A stretch of DNA of 64,000 nucleotides from an uncultured Erythrobacter sp. (GCA_947488325.1 CANKYZ010000001.1:62001-126000); one strand, 5' to 3'. Shown: positions 18,671 through 26,734, numbered from the stretch's first letter. Made by a program: numbers and translations. The notes: generated by a model not told the origin, from the letters alone.

Positions 18671-20076
18671 GCGAAAGACCATCCCGATTTTCTATAAGCT
18701 CGACCGAGAATCAGATTTTTGTGGTTCTTTTTTTGGCTTTTCTCGCCTTGTTGGTCGGATCAACCGTCTATCAGATCACTCAAAATCGTAGTGCTGAGGA
18801 GTGGGCGAAAAGCGACTACGTGACCAAGACAATTGCAGTCAGGCTTTTGAACTTAGACCGAATGAGACCTGAAGAAATGCAGGGATTTGTGGACACAGCT
18901 TCATCCTGCAATGAGGGCTTTTCCGTAACAAGCGAACCTTACTCGCCTGCAACGGAAACTGAGGTCACAAAGGACATTCTGCAGTTTGTCGTAACGTACC
19001 TCGAGACAAACCCGAATTTAAAGTGGTTGGACAAGTCGGTGGACGATATCTCCGTTGCGAATGCCACTTTTACTAAGAGCGATTTCGCATTTGACAAATG
19101 TGAGCCTGGTCAGATCGACTTCCCAATCGACGGGATTGTGATCAGTGTCCGTCTCAAGACAGGAGAATGGCTGAACCTAAGCGTCACTGAAAGAAAGTTT
19201 GAGATCGGCGGTGAGACGATTTACTCGGCGATACCAATTGATCTCTTTTTTTTCTTGGTCGGCATAATCGCGCTTTTTTCGGTTCGCCGTCTTACACGCC
19301 CCCTTTCCCGTTTGACAAAAGCCGTGTCGAGGTTTGGCACTAATCTGGAAGTAGAAGATGTTGAGGAAAGCGGACCGGTTGATATCAGGAATGCCATTAG
19401 AAGATTTAACGCAATGCAACGCGAGGTACGCGACGAGGTCAAACGGCGTACTCAGATGTTGGCGTCAGTTGGCCATGATATCCGCACGCCGCTAACCGCC
19501 CTTCGAGTGAAGGCCGAGCTCATTGAAAATGATGAAACTCGCGAAGAGATAATCGCCAGCATTGAGAAGATGGAGCGGATCACTGCGTCTGCGCTTGACT
19601 ATGTGCGTGGAGAGTCAAGATCTGAGCCTAAGCAATATGTCGATCTGCGGGCGCTTATCGAAAGTGAGTGCAGTGAGTTTGAGGAACTCGGGCATCGGGT
19701 TTACTTCAATGGCGAAGGTGACCTCCATTATCACTGCCGCCCTGTCGCTCTTGCCCGCGCAGTCCGGAACTTGATTGACAATGCAGTGAAATATGCTGGC
19801 GGTGCAGATGTCGAACTGATCAAAGGGGATGATTGCATAGAAATCTGGGTCCTGGATAAGGGGCCAGGCATCCCCGAAGATCAGATAGTTGAGATCTTTG
19901 ATCCTTTCACTCGTCTTTCAGAGGCTCGAGAAAGTGAAAAGGGAGGCCTTGGCCTTGGCCTGTCCATTGCCAAAGCTATCGTTGATGGTCACGACGGTAC
20001 TCTAAGATGTGAGCCAAATGAGCCCAAAGGCTTGAGGGCGGTAATCCAGCTGCCATTTGTGAACGGCGCCGCATGA
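18667..20076 (+). CDS. Sensor histidine kinase (EnvZ/RstB-like)
   Basis: A 469-residue membrane kinase. It has two membrane helices (about residues 18-36 and 191-208) bracketing a periplasmic sensor domain of about 150 residues with two cysteines (C81, C145), then a HAMP linker, the HisKA box SVGHDIRTPL with phosphorylated H270, and the ATPase domain with N-box NLIDNAVKYA, G1 DKGPGIPE and G2 GGLGLGLSIAK. The GTG start overlaps the regulator's stop. The sensor domain is not recognised, so the stimulus is unknown. Confidence 0.93.
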   Translation: MSERPSRFSISSTENQIFVVLFLAFLALLVGSTVYQITQNRSAEEWAKSDYVTKTIAVRLLNLDRMRPEEMQGFVDTASSCNEGFSVTSEPYSPATETEVTKDILQFVVTYLETNPNLKWLDKSVDDISVANATFTKSDFAFDKCEPGQIDFPIDGIVISVRLKTGEWLNLSVTERKFEIGGETIYSAIPIDLFFFLVGIIALFSVRRLTRPLSRLTKAVSRFGTNLEVEDVEESGPVDIRNAIRRFNAMQREVRDEVKRRTQMLASVGHDIRTPLTALRVKAELIENDETREEIIASIEKMERITASALDYVRGESRSEPKQYVDLRALIESECSEFEELGHRVYFNGEGDLHYHCRPVALARAVRNLIDNAVKYAGGADVELIKGDDCIEIWVLDKGPGIPEDQIVEIFDPFTRLSEARESEKGGLGLGLSIAKAIVDGHDGTLRCEPNEPKGLRAVIQLPFVNGAA

Positions 20077-20084
20077 TTGAGGGA

Positions 20085-20190
20085 GGGTTTGGGCCTCTCG
20101 ATAGCGGAACTGACCGTCAGCTTTCACCCCCAGTGTAAGACGTGGCGCGGTGGCTTGAAGTGGGCCGTTAGCGGACAGGCTGGTTTCGGA
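20085..20190. repeat. Degenerate intergenic repeat copies between cargo cassettes
   Basis: Two degenerate copies lie between the kinase gene and the nucleotidyltransferase gene. One contains TGGGCC, then TAGCGGAAC and AGCTTTC (about 20091-20125). The other has TGGGCCGTTAGCGGA at 20161-20175, identical to 14885-14899. Related fragments occur at about 15446-15480 and 21343-21375. Short dispersed intergenic repeats of this kind are common in sphingomonad genomes. Confidence 0.5.
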
Positions 20191-20248
20191 AGAGGCGCGC
20201 CTATTTCTGACATTTGCTTGTGCTCTCAGGCGCAACGAAACAACTCAG

Positions 20249-21232
20249 TTAGGGGATTCGGATAACGACCGTGCTCACCCAAGGTGAGGTTCCTGCGATC
20301 GAATAGTCCTGCTCCCACTTTCGATCGTCAATTTCGATGTCTCTCTTCACGTAGATTATGAAGAGTAGCCCGCGTACATTTGCATTCCGAGAATAGAATC
20401 GTGCCAGCCCGTCCAGCGTCTTTACGACCTCTCGTTTTTTGCCCAGGCTGTCGACAAACTTCATTTCAATAATCAGATTGCACTCGAAAAGGCTGAAATC
20501 CGACTTCTTCTCCTGACCGTCGAAGACGATCGCGACCTCCTCCCGACCAAGAGCCGGTATCCAAGGTTTGACGACTGTGTAGAATAAATTCTGGCAATCA
20601 TATTCGGACTGCAGATCAACGGTCCATCCTTTCTTAGCCACCCCTTTCTGACCTAGATCGCGAGGAGAAATGACCATGCTTCTAGCTATTCTGACCAGCT
20701 CGGCTGATGCCTTCACCAGGCTGTCCCCGATATAGGGCTGGGTCGGTAGCCCAAGCGCTTCGACCTTCTGCTGCATGTATTGCCAGGCGGATTCGCCTAC
20801 CGCGGCATCGGGAAGTACTGACGGGACGAAATCGACCATCGATGAGACTTCGAAGGTCCAGTCATTCGACGCGCCGAATGCGAATTCGGCGAAACCGTCA
20901 TCGCGCGACCACAAGAGCTGTGCGTCTAGTTTATCGATTAATGAATGAAAGTTCGCGGCTTGCACAAAGCTGTCGTTGGCAACGCTGGTTGCGCGAGCTT
21001 CGGTGCACAAAAAAAGGTCAAGCGGTGCGCAGTGCGACAAAGCAAACTCACGAAGATCGCTGCCTCTAATACGAGCATTAGGCGCCGCGCGCACAATAAT
21101 GTCACAGTCTGACCGCGTACTCATCGTACCGTAAGCACGCGAACCGAACAGATAAAGCTCTGTAATGGCCAACTGCTCGCGTGTCAGTCGCTCAATCACC
21201 GCGCGCAAATCATGCGTGAAGTTCTGGCGCAA
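20249..21232 (-). CDS. Nucleotidyltransferase-PD-(D/E)XK nuclease-like fusion protein
   Basis: A 327-residue two-domain protein. The N-terminal 100 residues are a minimal polymerase-beta-type nucleotidyltransferase, with LFGSRAYGTMSTRSDCDIIV carrying the GS...D-x-D active site and a third aspartate in CAPLDLFLC. The C-terminal half resembles a PD-(D/E)XK nuclease core: an aspartate in KSDFSLFECNLIIEMKFV followed by E-x-K in IIEMKFV. Neither activity is proven. It is divergent from the ACP/TS-like operon across 290 bases and may be a toxin-like or defence component linked with it or an independent cassette. Confidence 0.7.
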   Translation of the reverse strand: MRQNFTHDLRAVIERLTREQLAITELYLFGSRAYGTMSTRSDCDIIVRAAPNARIRGSDLREFALSHCAPLDLFLCTEARATSVANDSFVQAANFHSLIDKLDAQLLWSRDDGFAEFAFGASNDWTFEVSSMVDFVPSVLPDAAVGESAWQYMQQKVEALGLPTQPYIGDSLVKASAELVRIARSMVISPRDLGQKGVAKKGWTVDLQSEYDCQNLFYTVVKPWIPALGREEVAIVFDGQEKKSDFSLFECNLIIEMKFVDSLGKKREVVKTLDGLARFYSRNANVRGLLFIIYVKRDIEIDDRKWEQDYSIAGTSPWVSTVVIRIP

Positions 21233-21472
21233 GGTAAGCCCTCCCGAGTCTATTTGGCGAGACTAGTCTTAGCGCTTAGGTGTTGCCAGCCTATGCTCGT
21301 AGAATCATACCCTCGTAAGCTTTAATGTAGAGCGTTGCACCGGTGGGCCTGTCGACCGCAACGTCCAGCTTTCGGATCGCGGCATGATTGAATTACGGCG
21401 TATTACCAACTGTGGGCAGCTCTGCCGATACCACACTATCCGGCTTTGAGTCCCATACCCAAACGGCCGTCC

Positions 21473-21500
21473 TTGACAATCGCGATGGTAAGATTATCTT
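21473..21500 (+). promoter_or_regulatory. Putative promoter of the ACP/TS-like operon
   Basis: TTGACA at 21473-21478 (a perfect -35 consensus) and TATCTT at 21495-21500 are 16 bases apart. They lie 27 bases upstream of the ATG of the first gene, and a GGAG ribosome-binding site sits at 21517-21520. The -10 box lies inside a palindrome, so repression is likely. Confidence 0.6.
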
Positions 21501-21512
21501 ACTACTAGTAAG
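21488..21512. promoter_or_regulatory. Overlapping palindromic operator, probably for the Xre regulator
   Basis: GTAAGATTATCTTAC (21488-21502) is a perfect palindrome around a central T. It overlaps a second near-palindrome CTTACTACTAGTAAG (21498-21512, one mismatched pair). Both are built of GTAAG/CTTAC half sites. They cover the -10 box and the transcription start region, which fits autoregulation by the Xre protein encoded as second gene of the operon. Confidence 0.6.
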
Positions 21513-21527
21513 AATCGGAGAATCGTG

Positions 21528-21848
21528 ATGGATCAGACTACTGTCAAAGCGAAGTTGGTTGAGGTTCTGCAAACTGTGCAATCCCTCAGTGGCGAAGAAT
21601 GTCCGCCTATCGATGGTTCTACCAAGCCCGTCGAAGCGCTACCGAAATTCACAAGCAAAGTTTGGCCAGTAGCTGCCGGAATGCTTGGTGTTGCGCTTGG
21701 TGAGCCCCTCCCGCCGGAGGCGAACATTTTTGTAGATGAAGACACCAAGGATCTGATGACGATCGATCAGACTGTAACGCAAGTACTCAAGATTCTTGAA
21801 GAGCAGGCCTCAAAGAAGTCTGACGAATCTGAATCGGAGGCGGCATGA
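21528..21848 (+). CDS. Acyl-carrier-protein-like protein with unusual active-site motif
   Basis: A 106-residue acidic helical protein. The middle reads VEALPKFTSKVWPVAAGMLG then PLPPEANIFVDEDTKDLMTID, which follows the pattern of atypical ACPs, in which the phosphopantetheine serine lies in a D-S-L context after a helix. Here Ser43 is kept in FTSK but the preceding Asp is Thr and the following Leu is Lys. The same operon ends with an acpS gene, which argues that the serine is still modified. Start taken at the ATG with GGAG seven bases upstream, though a GTG one codon earlier is possible. First gene of a seven-gene operon. Confidence 0.65.
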   Translation: MDQTTVKAKLVEVLQTVQSLSGEECPPIDGSTKPVEALPKFTSKVWPVAAGMLGVALGEPLPPEANIFVDEDTKDLMTIDQTVTQVLKILEEQASKKSDESESEAA

Positions 21849-22210
21849 GCGACGCGCCGCCAACAAACCCAGCGACAATCCATGCGCGCTTGCGGGCTGC
21901 CCGTGAAGCGGCGGGACTTTCGCAAGGGCAGGTAGCGAAGCTGATGGGTATGCATCGTCCAACAATCTCTGAGATGGAGGCTGGTAATCGGCGCATAGCG
22001 GCGCATGAATTGACGAAGTTGGCCGATCTTTATGATGCGAAAGTGTCTTGGCTGCTTGGTGAAGCTCCTGAGCGCGCAGAAGCAAATGATCCCAAACTGC
22101 AGCTTGCCGCTCGTGAATTGAGCAAACTCAAGCCCGATGACCTTGATCGTCTGTTGAAACTCATCGCCGCGATGAAGACCGATGATGACCCGAAGGAACC
22201 CAGCAAATGA
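21845..22210 (+). CDS. Xre-family transcriptional regulator
   Basis: A 121-residue HTH protein. The Cro/CI helix-turn-helix lies at residues 13-68 (RLRAAREAAGLSQGQVAKLM, then RPTISEMEAGNRRI and AHELTKLADLYDAKVSWLLG). A Lys/Leu-rich helical tail follows. It overlaps both the upstream ACP-like gene and the downstream ImmA gene by 4 bases. Xre plus ImmA/IrrE pairs are known from phage and ICE switches such as ICEBs1 ImmR/ImmA, where the peptidase cleaves the repressor. By analogy it should repress this operon through the palindromes near 21500. Confidence 0.88.
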   Translation: MSDAPPTNPATIHARLRAAREAAGLSQGQVAKLMGMHRPTISEMEAGNRRIAAHELTKLADLYDAKVSWLLGEAPERAEANDPKLQLAARELSKLKPDDLDRLLKLIAAMKTDDDPKEPSK

Positions 22211-23094
22211 ATGCTCCAGCCAGATTGATGCCACGCGATCGCCAACTCTTGGCAGACAAGGCGATGAGAGCGGCAGTCACCGCGCGGCTCAAGGCTGGCA
22301 AGGACTTGGCCAGTCCCGTTTGTATCTATTCCATCTGTGAGGCGTATGGCGTTCGGGTGCGCTTCAATGACATAAACATGGAGGGCATGTATCAGCGCAG
22401 TTCCCCGCCCCGAATTCATCTGTCTAGTAAGCGGCCGCTGGTTCGTCGCAATTACAACTGTGCACATGAGTTAGGCCATCATGTGCTGGGACATGGTTCC
22501 TCCATCGACGAGTTGCGCGAAAATCAGAGTGTTCGTCCTTGGGACGTACCGGAAGAGTACAGCGCGGACACATTTGCAGCTTACACCCTTATGCCAACCC
22601 TTGGGATTCGGAATGCGTTCGCTGTGCGAGGGCTGAGTCCGGCGAAAGCAACGCCCATCGAGATCTTTCGCATCGCCTGTCAGTTTGGAGTAGGTTACTC
22701 AACGCTGGTAACCCATCTTCTTTGGGGCGAAAAGATGATTGGGCGTTCGCGAGCTGAGGCACTTCGAAAATCCACGCCGCAATCGCTTCGGAAAGAGATT
22801 CTTGGCTCTCCGTCAAAGCAGCCACTGATTGTTGCTGACGAGAATTGGGGTGAGACTTCGATCGACATCGAAGTTGGTCACCTGATCTTTTTGCCAGCAG
22901 GAACGATTGCGCATGGCAGTGCCCTGCGTTTCGTTGCTGATGTTAACTCCGGGCGCTTGTTCGAAGCCATACGGCCAGGCTTAGCAAGGTTGGACCGTCC
23001 TGGAGGCGCTTGGGCGACCTACGCGCGCGCTGCAAGGACAGACTACACCGGACTCGCAGAGTTCCGTCACCTAGAGGATGATGAAGATGAGTAA
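22207..23094 (+). CDS. ImmA/IrrE-family metallopeptidase
   Basis: A 295-residue protein with the zinc-peptidase motif HELGHH (H87, E88, H91) in NCAHELGHHVLGHG, and a downstream glutamate in PEEYSADTFAAYTLMP as third ligand, as in ImmA/IrrE. The C-terminal 100 residues form a separate uncharacterised domain (EVGHLIFLPAGTIAHGS). Its gene overlaps that of the Xre protein, its probable substrate. In described pairs, cleavage of the repressor de-represses the neighbouring genes after a stress signal. That mechanism is inferred here. Confidence 0.87.
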   Translation: MNAPARLMPRDRQLLADKAMRAAVTARLKAGKDLASPVCIYSICEAYGVRVRFNDINMEGMYQRSSPPRIHLSSKRPLVRRNYNCAHELGHHVLGHGSSIDELRENQSVRPWDVPEEYSADTFAAYTLMPTLGIRNAFAVRGLSPAKATPIEIFRIACQFGVGYSTLVTHLLWGEKMIGRSRAEALRKSTPQSLRKEILGSPSKQPLIVADENWGETSIDIEVGHLIFLPAGTIAHGSALRFVADVNSGRLFEAIRPGLARLDRPGGAWATYARAARTDYTGLAEFRHLEDDEDE

Positions 23095-23941
23095 TTGCTC
23101 AAGCTCAGCCACGCCTCGGCCACTCGTGATCGATGCGAAAAGCGTCTCGGAAGCATATGCGAAAGTCCTGCTCCAGATCATTGATCATGCTGGCAAGGAG
23201 ATCGCGCCGCTAGTGCTGACAATCGACGGTTTCGGAGATGATCTAGACATTCCCGAAGACCAGGCTGTTCGGACCGCTATGGATGCCATACTAGCGGCTA
23301 AGGGTTATCTCGATGTTGAAGATGTTGCCTACACCATATTCCCGCAACGCCTTTGGGTCATGTCGCAAGGTGATCGAGCTAAGCTGTTTGAATTCTACCG
23401 AATGGCTTTCCCCGCATATCGTGCTCGAAATCCTAAGCTAAATGGTCGCGGCCTCTACTTTGAACGCCTAATGATGTTTGGCGCCGGACCTTGCGAAGGC
23501 AATCAACTTGAATGGATCTTGAGTCAGTACGAACGCCGTTCAGGAGTCAGGCGCTCAATGTGGCAGGCAACAACATTCGACCCCGAACGAGACCACTCTG
23601 CGACAGCTCAGCTGGGCTTTCCGTGTTTGCAGCATTTGAGTTTTGTACCAACAAAGGCTGGCCTGGTTGCCAATGCATTTTACGCCACCCAGCAGTTGTT
23701 CGACAAAGCATACGGCAACTATCTCGGCCTCACGCAGCTCGCCGCATTTATGGCGCACGAGATGGGAATCCCTCTAGCGCGCCTCAATGTTAATGTCGGT
23801 GTTGCAAAGCTCGAGCGCATCACAAAATCCGACGACACGATGACACCGCTAGTCGAAGCTGCCCGGGCGTGCGTTTCTCGCTCAGTTGTACCTGAGCAGC
23901 AAAGTAAATCAGCCGCCTTACGGACGGTGGGCGCTGCCTGA
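23087..23941 (+). CDS. Thymidylate-synthase-like enzyme
   Basis: A 284-residue protein whose C-terminal two thirds follow the thymidylate synthase fold. FPCLQHLSFVPTKAGLVANA matches the PC-x(n)-F strand with the catalytic cysteine (Cys180), and QQLFDKAYGNYLGLTQLAAF aligns with the QRSxDxxLGLPFNI helix. In my by-eye alignment the phosphate-binding Arg is Gln and the pyrimidine-reading Asn is Gly, so substrate specificity is probably changed. Phage dUMP/dCMP hydroxymethylases belong to this superfamily. ATG at 23087 was chosen for spacing to AGAGG; in-frame ATGs at 23078 and 23081 also exist. It overlaps ImmA. Confidence 0.72.
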   Translation: MSNCSSSATPRPLVIDAKSVSEAYAKVLLQIIDHAGKEIAPLVLTIDGFGDDLDIPEDQAVRTAMDAILAAKGYLDVEDVAYTIFPQRLWVMSQGDRAKLFEFYRMAFPAYRARNPKLNGRGLYFERLMMFGAGPCEGNQLEWILSQYERRSGVRRSMWQATTFDPERDHSATAQLGFPCLQHLSFVPTKAGLVANAFYATQQLFDKAYGNYLGLTQLAAFMAHEMGIPLARLNVNVGVAKLERITKSDDTMTPLVEAARACVSRSVVPEQQSKSAALRTVGAA

Positions 23942-23948
23942 TCGTACG

Positions 23949-25079
23949 ATGCAGAAAAGCAAGAGATCAGATTCTGGCAAAAGCGGTAAATCGCTCGAAA
24001 GCCAGGTTGAGACTCAGCCAACTCTTGAGATGGCCGAGCGGAATGCGCCAGTCGTAGTCTCCCACCACCTTGCCCCGGTCAAGACTACCGCTGTTTACGA
24101 TAGCTATTGGCGCTTCGCGTCCGAGCGGCAGCTCATCTTCTACCGGCGTGCGCTTGGAGAAGGTGCGCCATGGACAAGCAATAGAGTGCTCACGACCTAT
24201 AAGTTTACAAACGCATACCGTGCATCTGATCGCGTGAGTCAGTTTCTGATTAGAAATGTCATCTATCGAGATGATCTGCCTAAAACACCAGAAGAGGTCG
24301 TATTTCGGATATTGCTCTTCAAGTTGTTCAACAAAGTGGAGACCTGGTTGGATCTTGAAGCTAATATCGGCCCGATCACATTTGAGGAATACCAGTTCGA
24401 ACGAATTGATCGGGTCCTCTCGAGGGCCATGAGCAAGGGTCTGCGCATTTATTCCGCCGCTTACATTATGCCACCCGGAGGATCCGCTTTCGGGTATAAA
24501 TCGAAACATCAGAATCACCTCAAGCTTCTTGAGACGATGATGTCGCAAGACTTGCCAATGAAGCTCGCTGAGGCGCGCACAATGCAACAGGGTTTCGAAC
24601 TGCTGCGAGCCTTTCCGACGATAGGCGATTTTCTCGCATACCAGTTTATCACAGATGTGAACTATAGCGAGGTAACCGACTTTTCGGAGATGGATTTTGT
24701 CATCCCAGGTCCAGGGGCACGTGATGGACTTCGAAAATGCTTCGCCGATTCCGGCGGGCTGAGTGATGCCGAGTTGATCCGACTAATGGCAGACCGCCAG
24801 GAAGAAGAGTGCAATCGCCTTGGCCTTGAGTTTCCCTCTTTGTGGGGGCGCAGGCTTCAATTGATCGATTGTCAAAATCTATTTTGCGAGATCGACAAGT
24901 ATGCTCGCGTTGCGCATCCTGATGCAGTCGGTCTAACGGGCAGAAAGCGGATCAAACAGAAGTTTGCTCCGAAAGCTGCCCCTATCGAATTCTGGTATCC
25001 ACCCAAATGGGGCATCAATGAAGCAATTGAACGGCGTCAGGTTCCCAATGAGGTGTATTCCTCCAGACCCTTTGAGTGA
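23949..25079 (+). CDS. 5-hmdU DNA kinase / aGPT-pyrophosphorylase-like protein
   Basis: A 376-residue protein that I recognise as related to the helical family named 5-hydroxymethyl-dU DNA kinase or alpha-glutamyl/putrescinyl thymine pyrophosphorylase (known from hypermodified phage systems). The hallmark is the block YKFTNAYRASDRVSQFLIRN near residue 85. Other conserved-looking blocks are FPTIGDFLAYQFITDVNYS and FVIPGPGARDGLRKCF, which recall a DNA-glycosylase-like helical core with a late acidic residue. It starts 7 bases after the TS-like gene and overlaps the MazG gene. A longer frame with TTG start reaches into the TS-like gene and is not preferred. Activity is inferred. Confidence 0.7.
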   Translation: MQKSKRSDSGKSGKSLESQVETQPTLEMAERNAPVVVSHHLAPVKTTAVYDSYWRFASERQLIFYRRALGEGAPWTSNRVLTTYKFTNAYRASDRVSQFLIRNVIYRDDLPKTPEEVVFRILLFKLFNKVETWLDLEANIGPITFEEYQFERIDRVLSRAMSKGLRIYSAAYIMPPGGSAFGYKSKHQNHLKLLETMMSQDLPMKLAEARTMQQGFELLRAFPTIGDFLAYQFITDVNYSEVTDFSEMDFVIPGPGARDGLRKCFADSGGLSDAELIRLMADRQEEECNRLGLEFPSLWGRRLQLIDCQNLFCEIDKYARVAHPDAVGLTGRKRIKQKFAPKAAPIEFWYPPKWGINEAIERRQVPNEVYSSRPFE

Positions 25080-25087
25080 GGTCGATC

Positions 25088-26734
25088 ATGCGTGTTGCGG
25101 ACTATGATGCTTTTGTTGGTCGCAGTGATTATTCGGCGAACCGCTCGATCGAGGATCGAAAGGCGGTCGCAATTTATGGGATATCCGCTGAAATTGGCTC
25201 GGTCATTTCTGCGGTAAAGAAGAAGCTCCTGAACCCCAATAGCGAACATACTTGGAACATCGCAAATCCCGAAATTATTGAAGAGGTTGGCGACGTAATT
25301 TGGTATTGTTTTGCTTTAGCACAGGTTGCGAATAGAGACAGAGGATTCAATATCCTTGCATATGATATATCTAACCTAAAGAAAAAACTTGGGGCTTCTA
25401 ATCATGCTTCGGAAGAAATCAGAAGGGCACTAGATCCATCCAAACGCAAAGCGTTTCTGAGCGCTGCGGAGGACTTCCCGTCTGATGCTCAGACACTCAC
25501 GTTTTCTGATTACCAGAACACTGCATTTTTGACTGCGCGTACTGCAGATCGAACACTTGTTGAGGTGTGTCTCGCTGTCCTTTGGCAATTAGGCGCTGAG
25601 TTATTACGCCACACGCTACCTGAGAGTGAGAGAGATCTGAATAGATCGGTCGTTGATCGGCCAATCAACCGGGTCTTGGGCGAGATAGCCTGGCATTTGT
25701 CAGCATTGGCAAGCTCATACGGATTGGATCTAGGCGAAGTTGCTAAGAGGAATATGACAAAGGTCGCGTACCGACAGAATCGCGATAACCCCACACCGCT
25801 GCATGATGTCGACAGGTTAGAAGATGAGCGGTTTCCAAGGCTCTTTGAAGTGTCTTTTGTTGAGGTCGATAAGGGCAAGGCAAGAATGTACTATAAAGGC
25901 CGTCAACTTGGAGACGATCTGACTGACAATGCCTACGACAATGACGGGTATCGCTACCACGACGTTATGCATCTCGTTAATGCTGCTAAACTTGGTTGGT
26001 CGCCAGTCCTTAGATCTCTCCTTGGAATCAAAAGAAAGAGAGACCGACAAATAGATGAAGTCGAAGATGGAGCTCGAGCGAGAATCGTTGAGGAGGCGGT
26101 AATCAAAGCGATTCATTCTGAGGGCATAAGGTTGGCAAGAGTTGACGCTCCGAATGACGAGTCGGTCAATCAAATGCGGCTCTTTCGGACACGGACCGAT
26201 ATCTCATCGCGGTTCCTCAATATAGTCCGCAGTTTTGTGGTTGATCTGGAAGTGCACGACAACAAGCACTGGGAATGGGAAGATGCGATTGTCGATGGAC
26301 ATGAGTTGTTTTTCCAACTTCGCCAAGAGGGCCAAGGCACAGTAACTGTGGATCTTGAGAACAGGGAGATACGGTTTTCCCCTTTAGTTTCAATTGACCT
26401 CGACGGACGGGTTGCGGGGCTGGGTTCGAATAGCCAACCCCTTTCCGCGCGCGCGGCGGACGAACAAGGGTTACACTTGGAAGAAGGGAACGAGTTCGCT
26501 CGTGCGAAATCTCAAGCTTTGGAACTTGCTGTTCTCGAAGCCCTTGGATTGGAGACCTGCAAGAAGGGTGAGCTGTCGATCGAGGATCTGGGGTCGGGCA
26601 GAATCTCTGTCAAAGCAGAGGGGGACGTAAAGAGGGCGATGTGGGATCGTGAGATTATCGCATTCCGGACATCATTTGCTCGATCGCACAATACAGTTCA
26701 TTGCACGGCTCTCGCGATGTCTGACAGGGCCTAG
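25088..26734 (+). CDS. Double MazG-like nucleotide pyrophosphohydrolase with C-terminal extension
   Basis: A 548-residue protein. An N-terminal MazG-like all-alpha NTP-pyrophosphatase domain (about residues 20-90) shows E-x-x-S/E helices in ISAEIGSVISAVKKKL and EEVGDVIWYCFALA. A second, weaker copy lies near residues 185-235 (VLGEIAWHLSALASSYGLDL). The next 100 residues (YRYHDVMHLVNAAKLGWSPV, EDGARARIVEEAVIKAI) also look like a conserved helical metal-binding region. A C-terminal domain of about 150 residues is unassigned. MazG enzymes hydrolyse nucleoside triphosphates to monophosphates. Beside a TS-like enzyme it could purge or supply a nucleotide. A GTG start at 25076 overlapping the previous stop is possible. 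Confidence 0.72.
   Translation: MRVADYDAFVGRSDYSANRSIEDRKAVAIYGISAEIGSVISAVKKKLLNPNSEHTWNIANPEIIEEVGDVIWYCFALAQVANRDRGFNILAYDISNLKKKLGASNHASEEIRRALDPSKRKAFLSAAEDFPSDAQTLTFSDYQNTAFLTARTADRTLVEVCLAVLWQLGAELLRHTLPESERDLNRSVVDRPINRVLGEIAWHLSALASSYGLDLGEVAKRNMTKVAYRQNRDNPTPLHDVDRLEDERFPRLFEVSFVEVDKGKARMYYKGRQLGDDLTDNAYDNDGYRYHDVMHLVNAAKLGWSPVLRSLLGIKRKRDRQIDEVEDGARARIVEEAVIKAIHSEGIRLARVDAPNDESVNQMRLFRTRTDISSRFLNIVRSFVVDLEVHDNKHWEWEDAIVDGHELFFQLRQEGQGTVTVDLENREIRFSPLVSIDLDGRVAGLGSNSQPLSARAADEQGLHLEEGNEFARAKSQALELAVLEALGLETCKKGELSIEDLGSGRISVKAEGDVKRAMWDREIIAFRTSFARSHNTVHCTALAMSDRA

Noticed and set aside
24263..24587. Minus-strand frames opposite the hmdU-kinase-like gene.
   Set aside because: They lie inside a tightly packed plus-strand operon and show no protein pattern.
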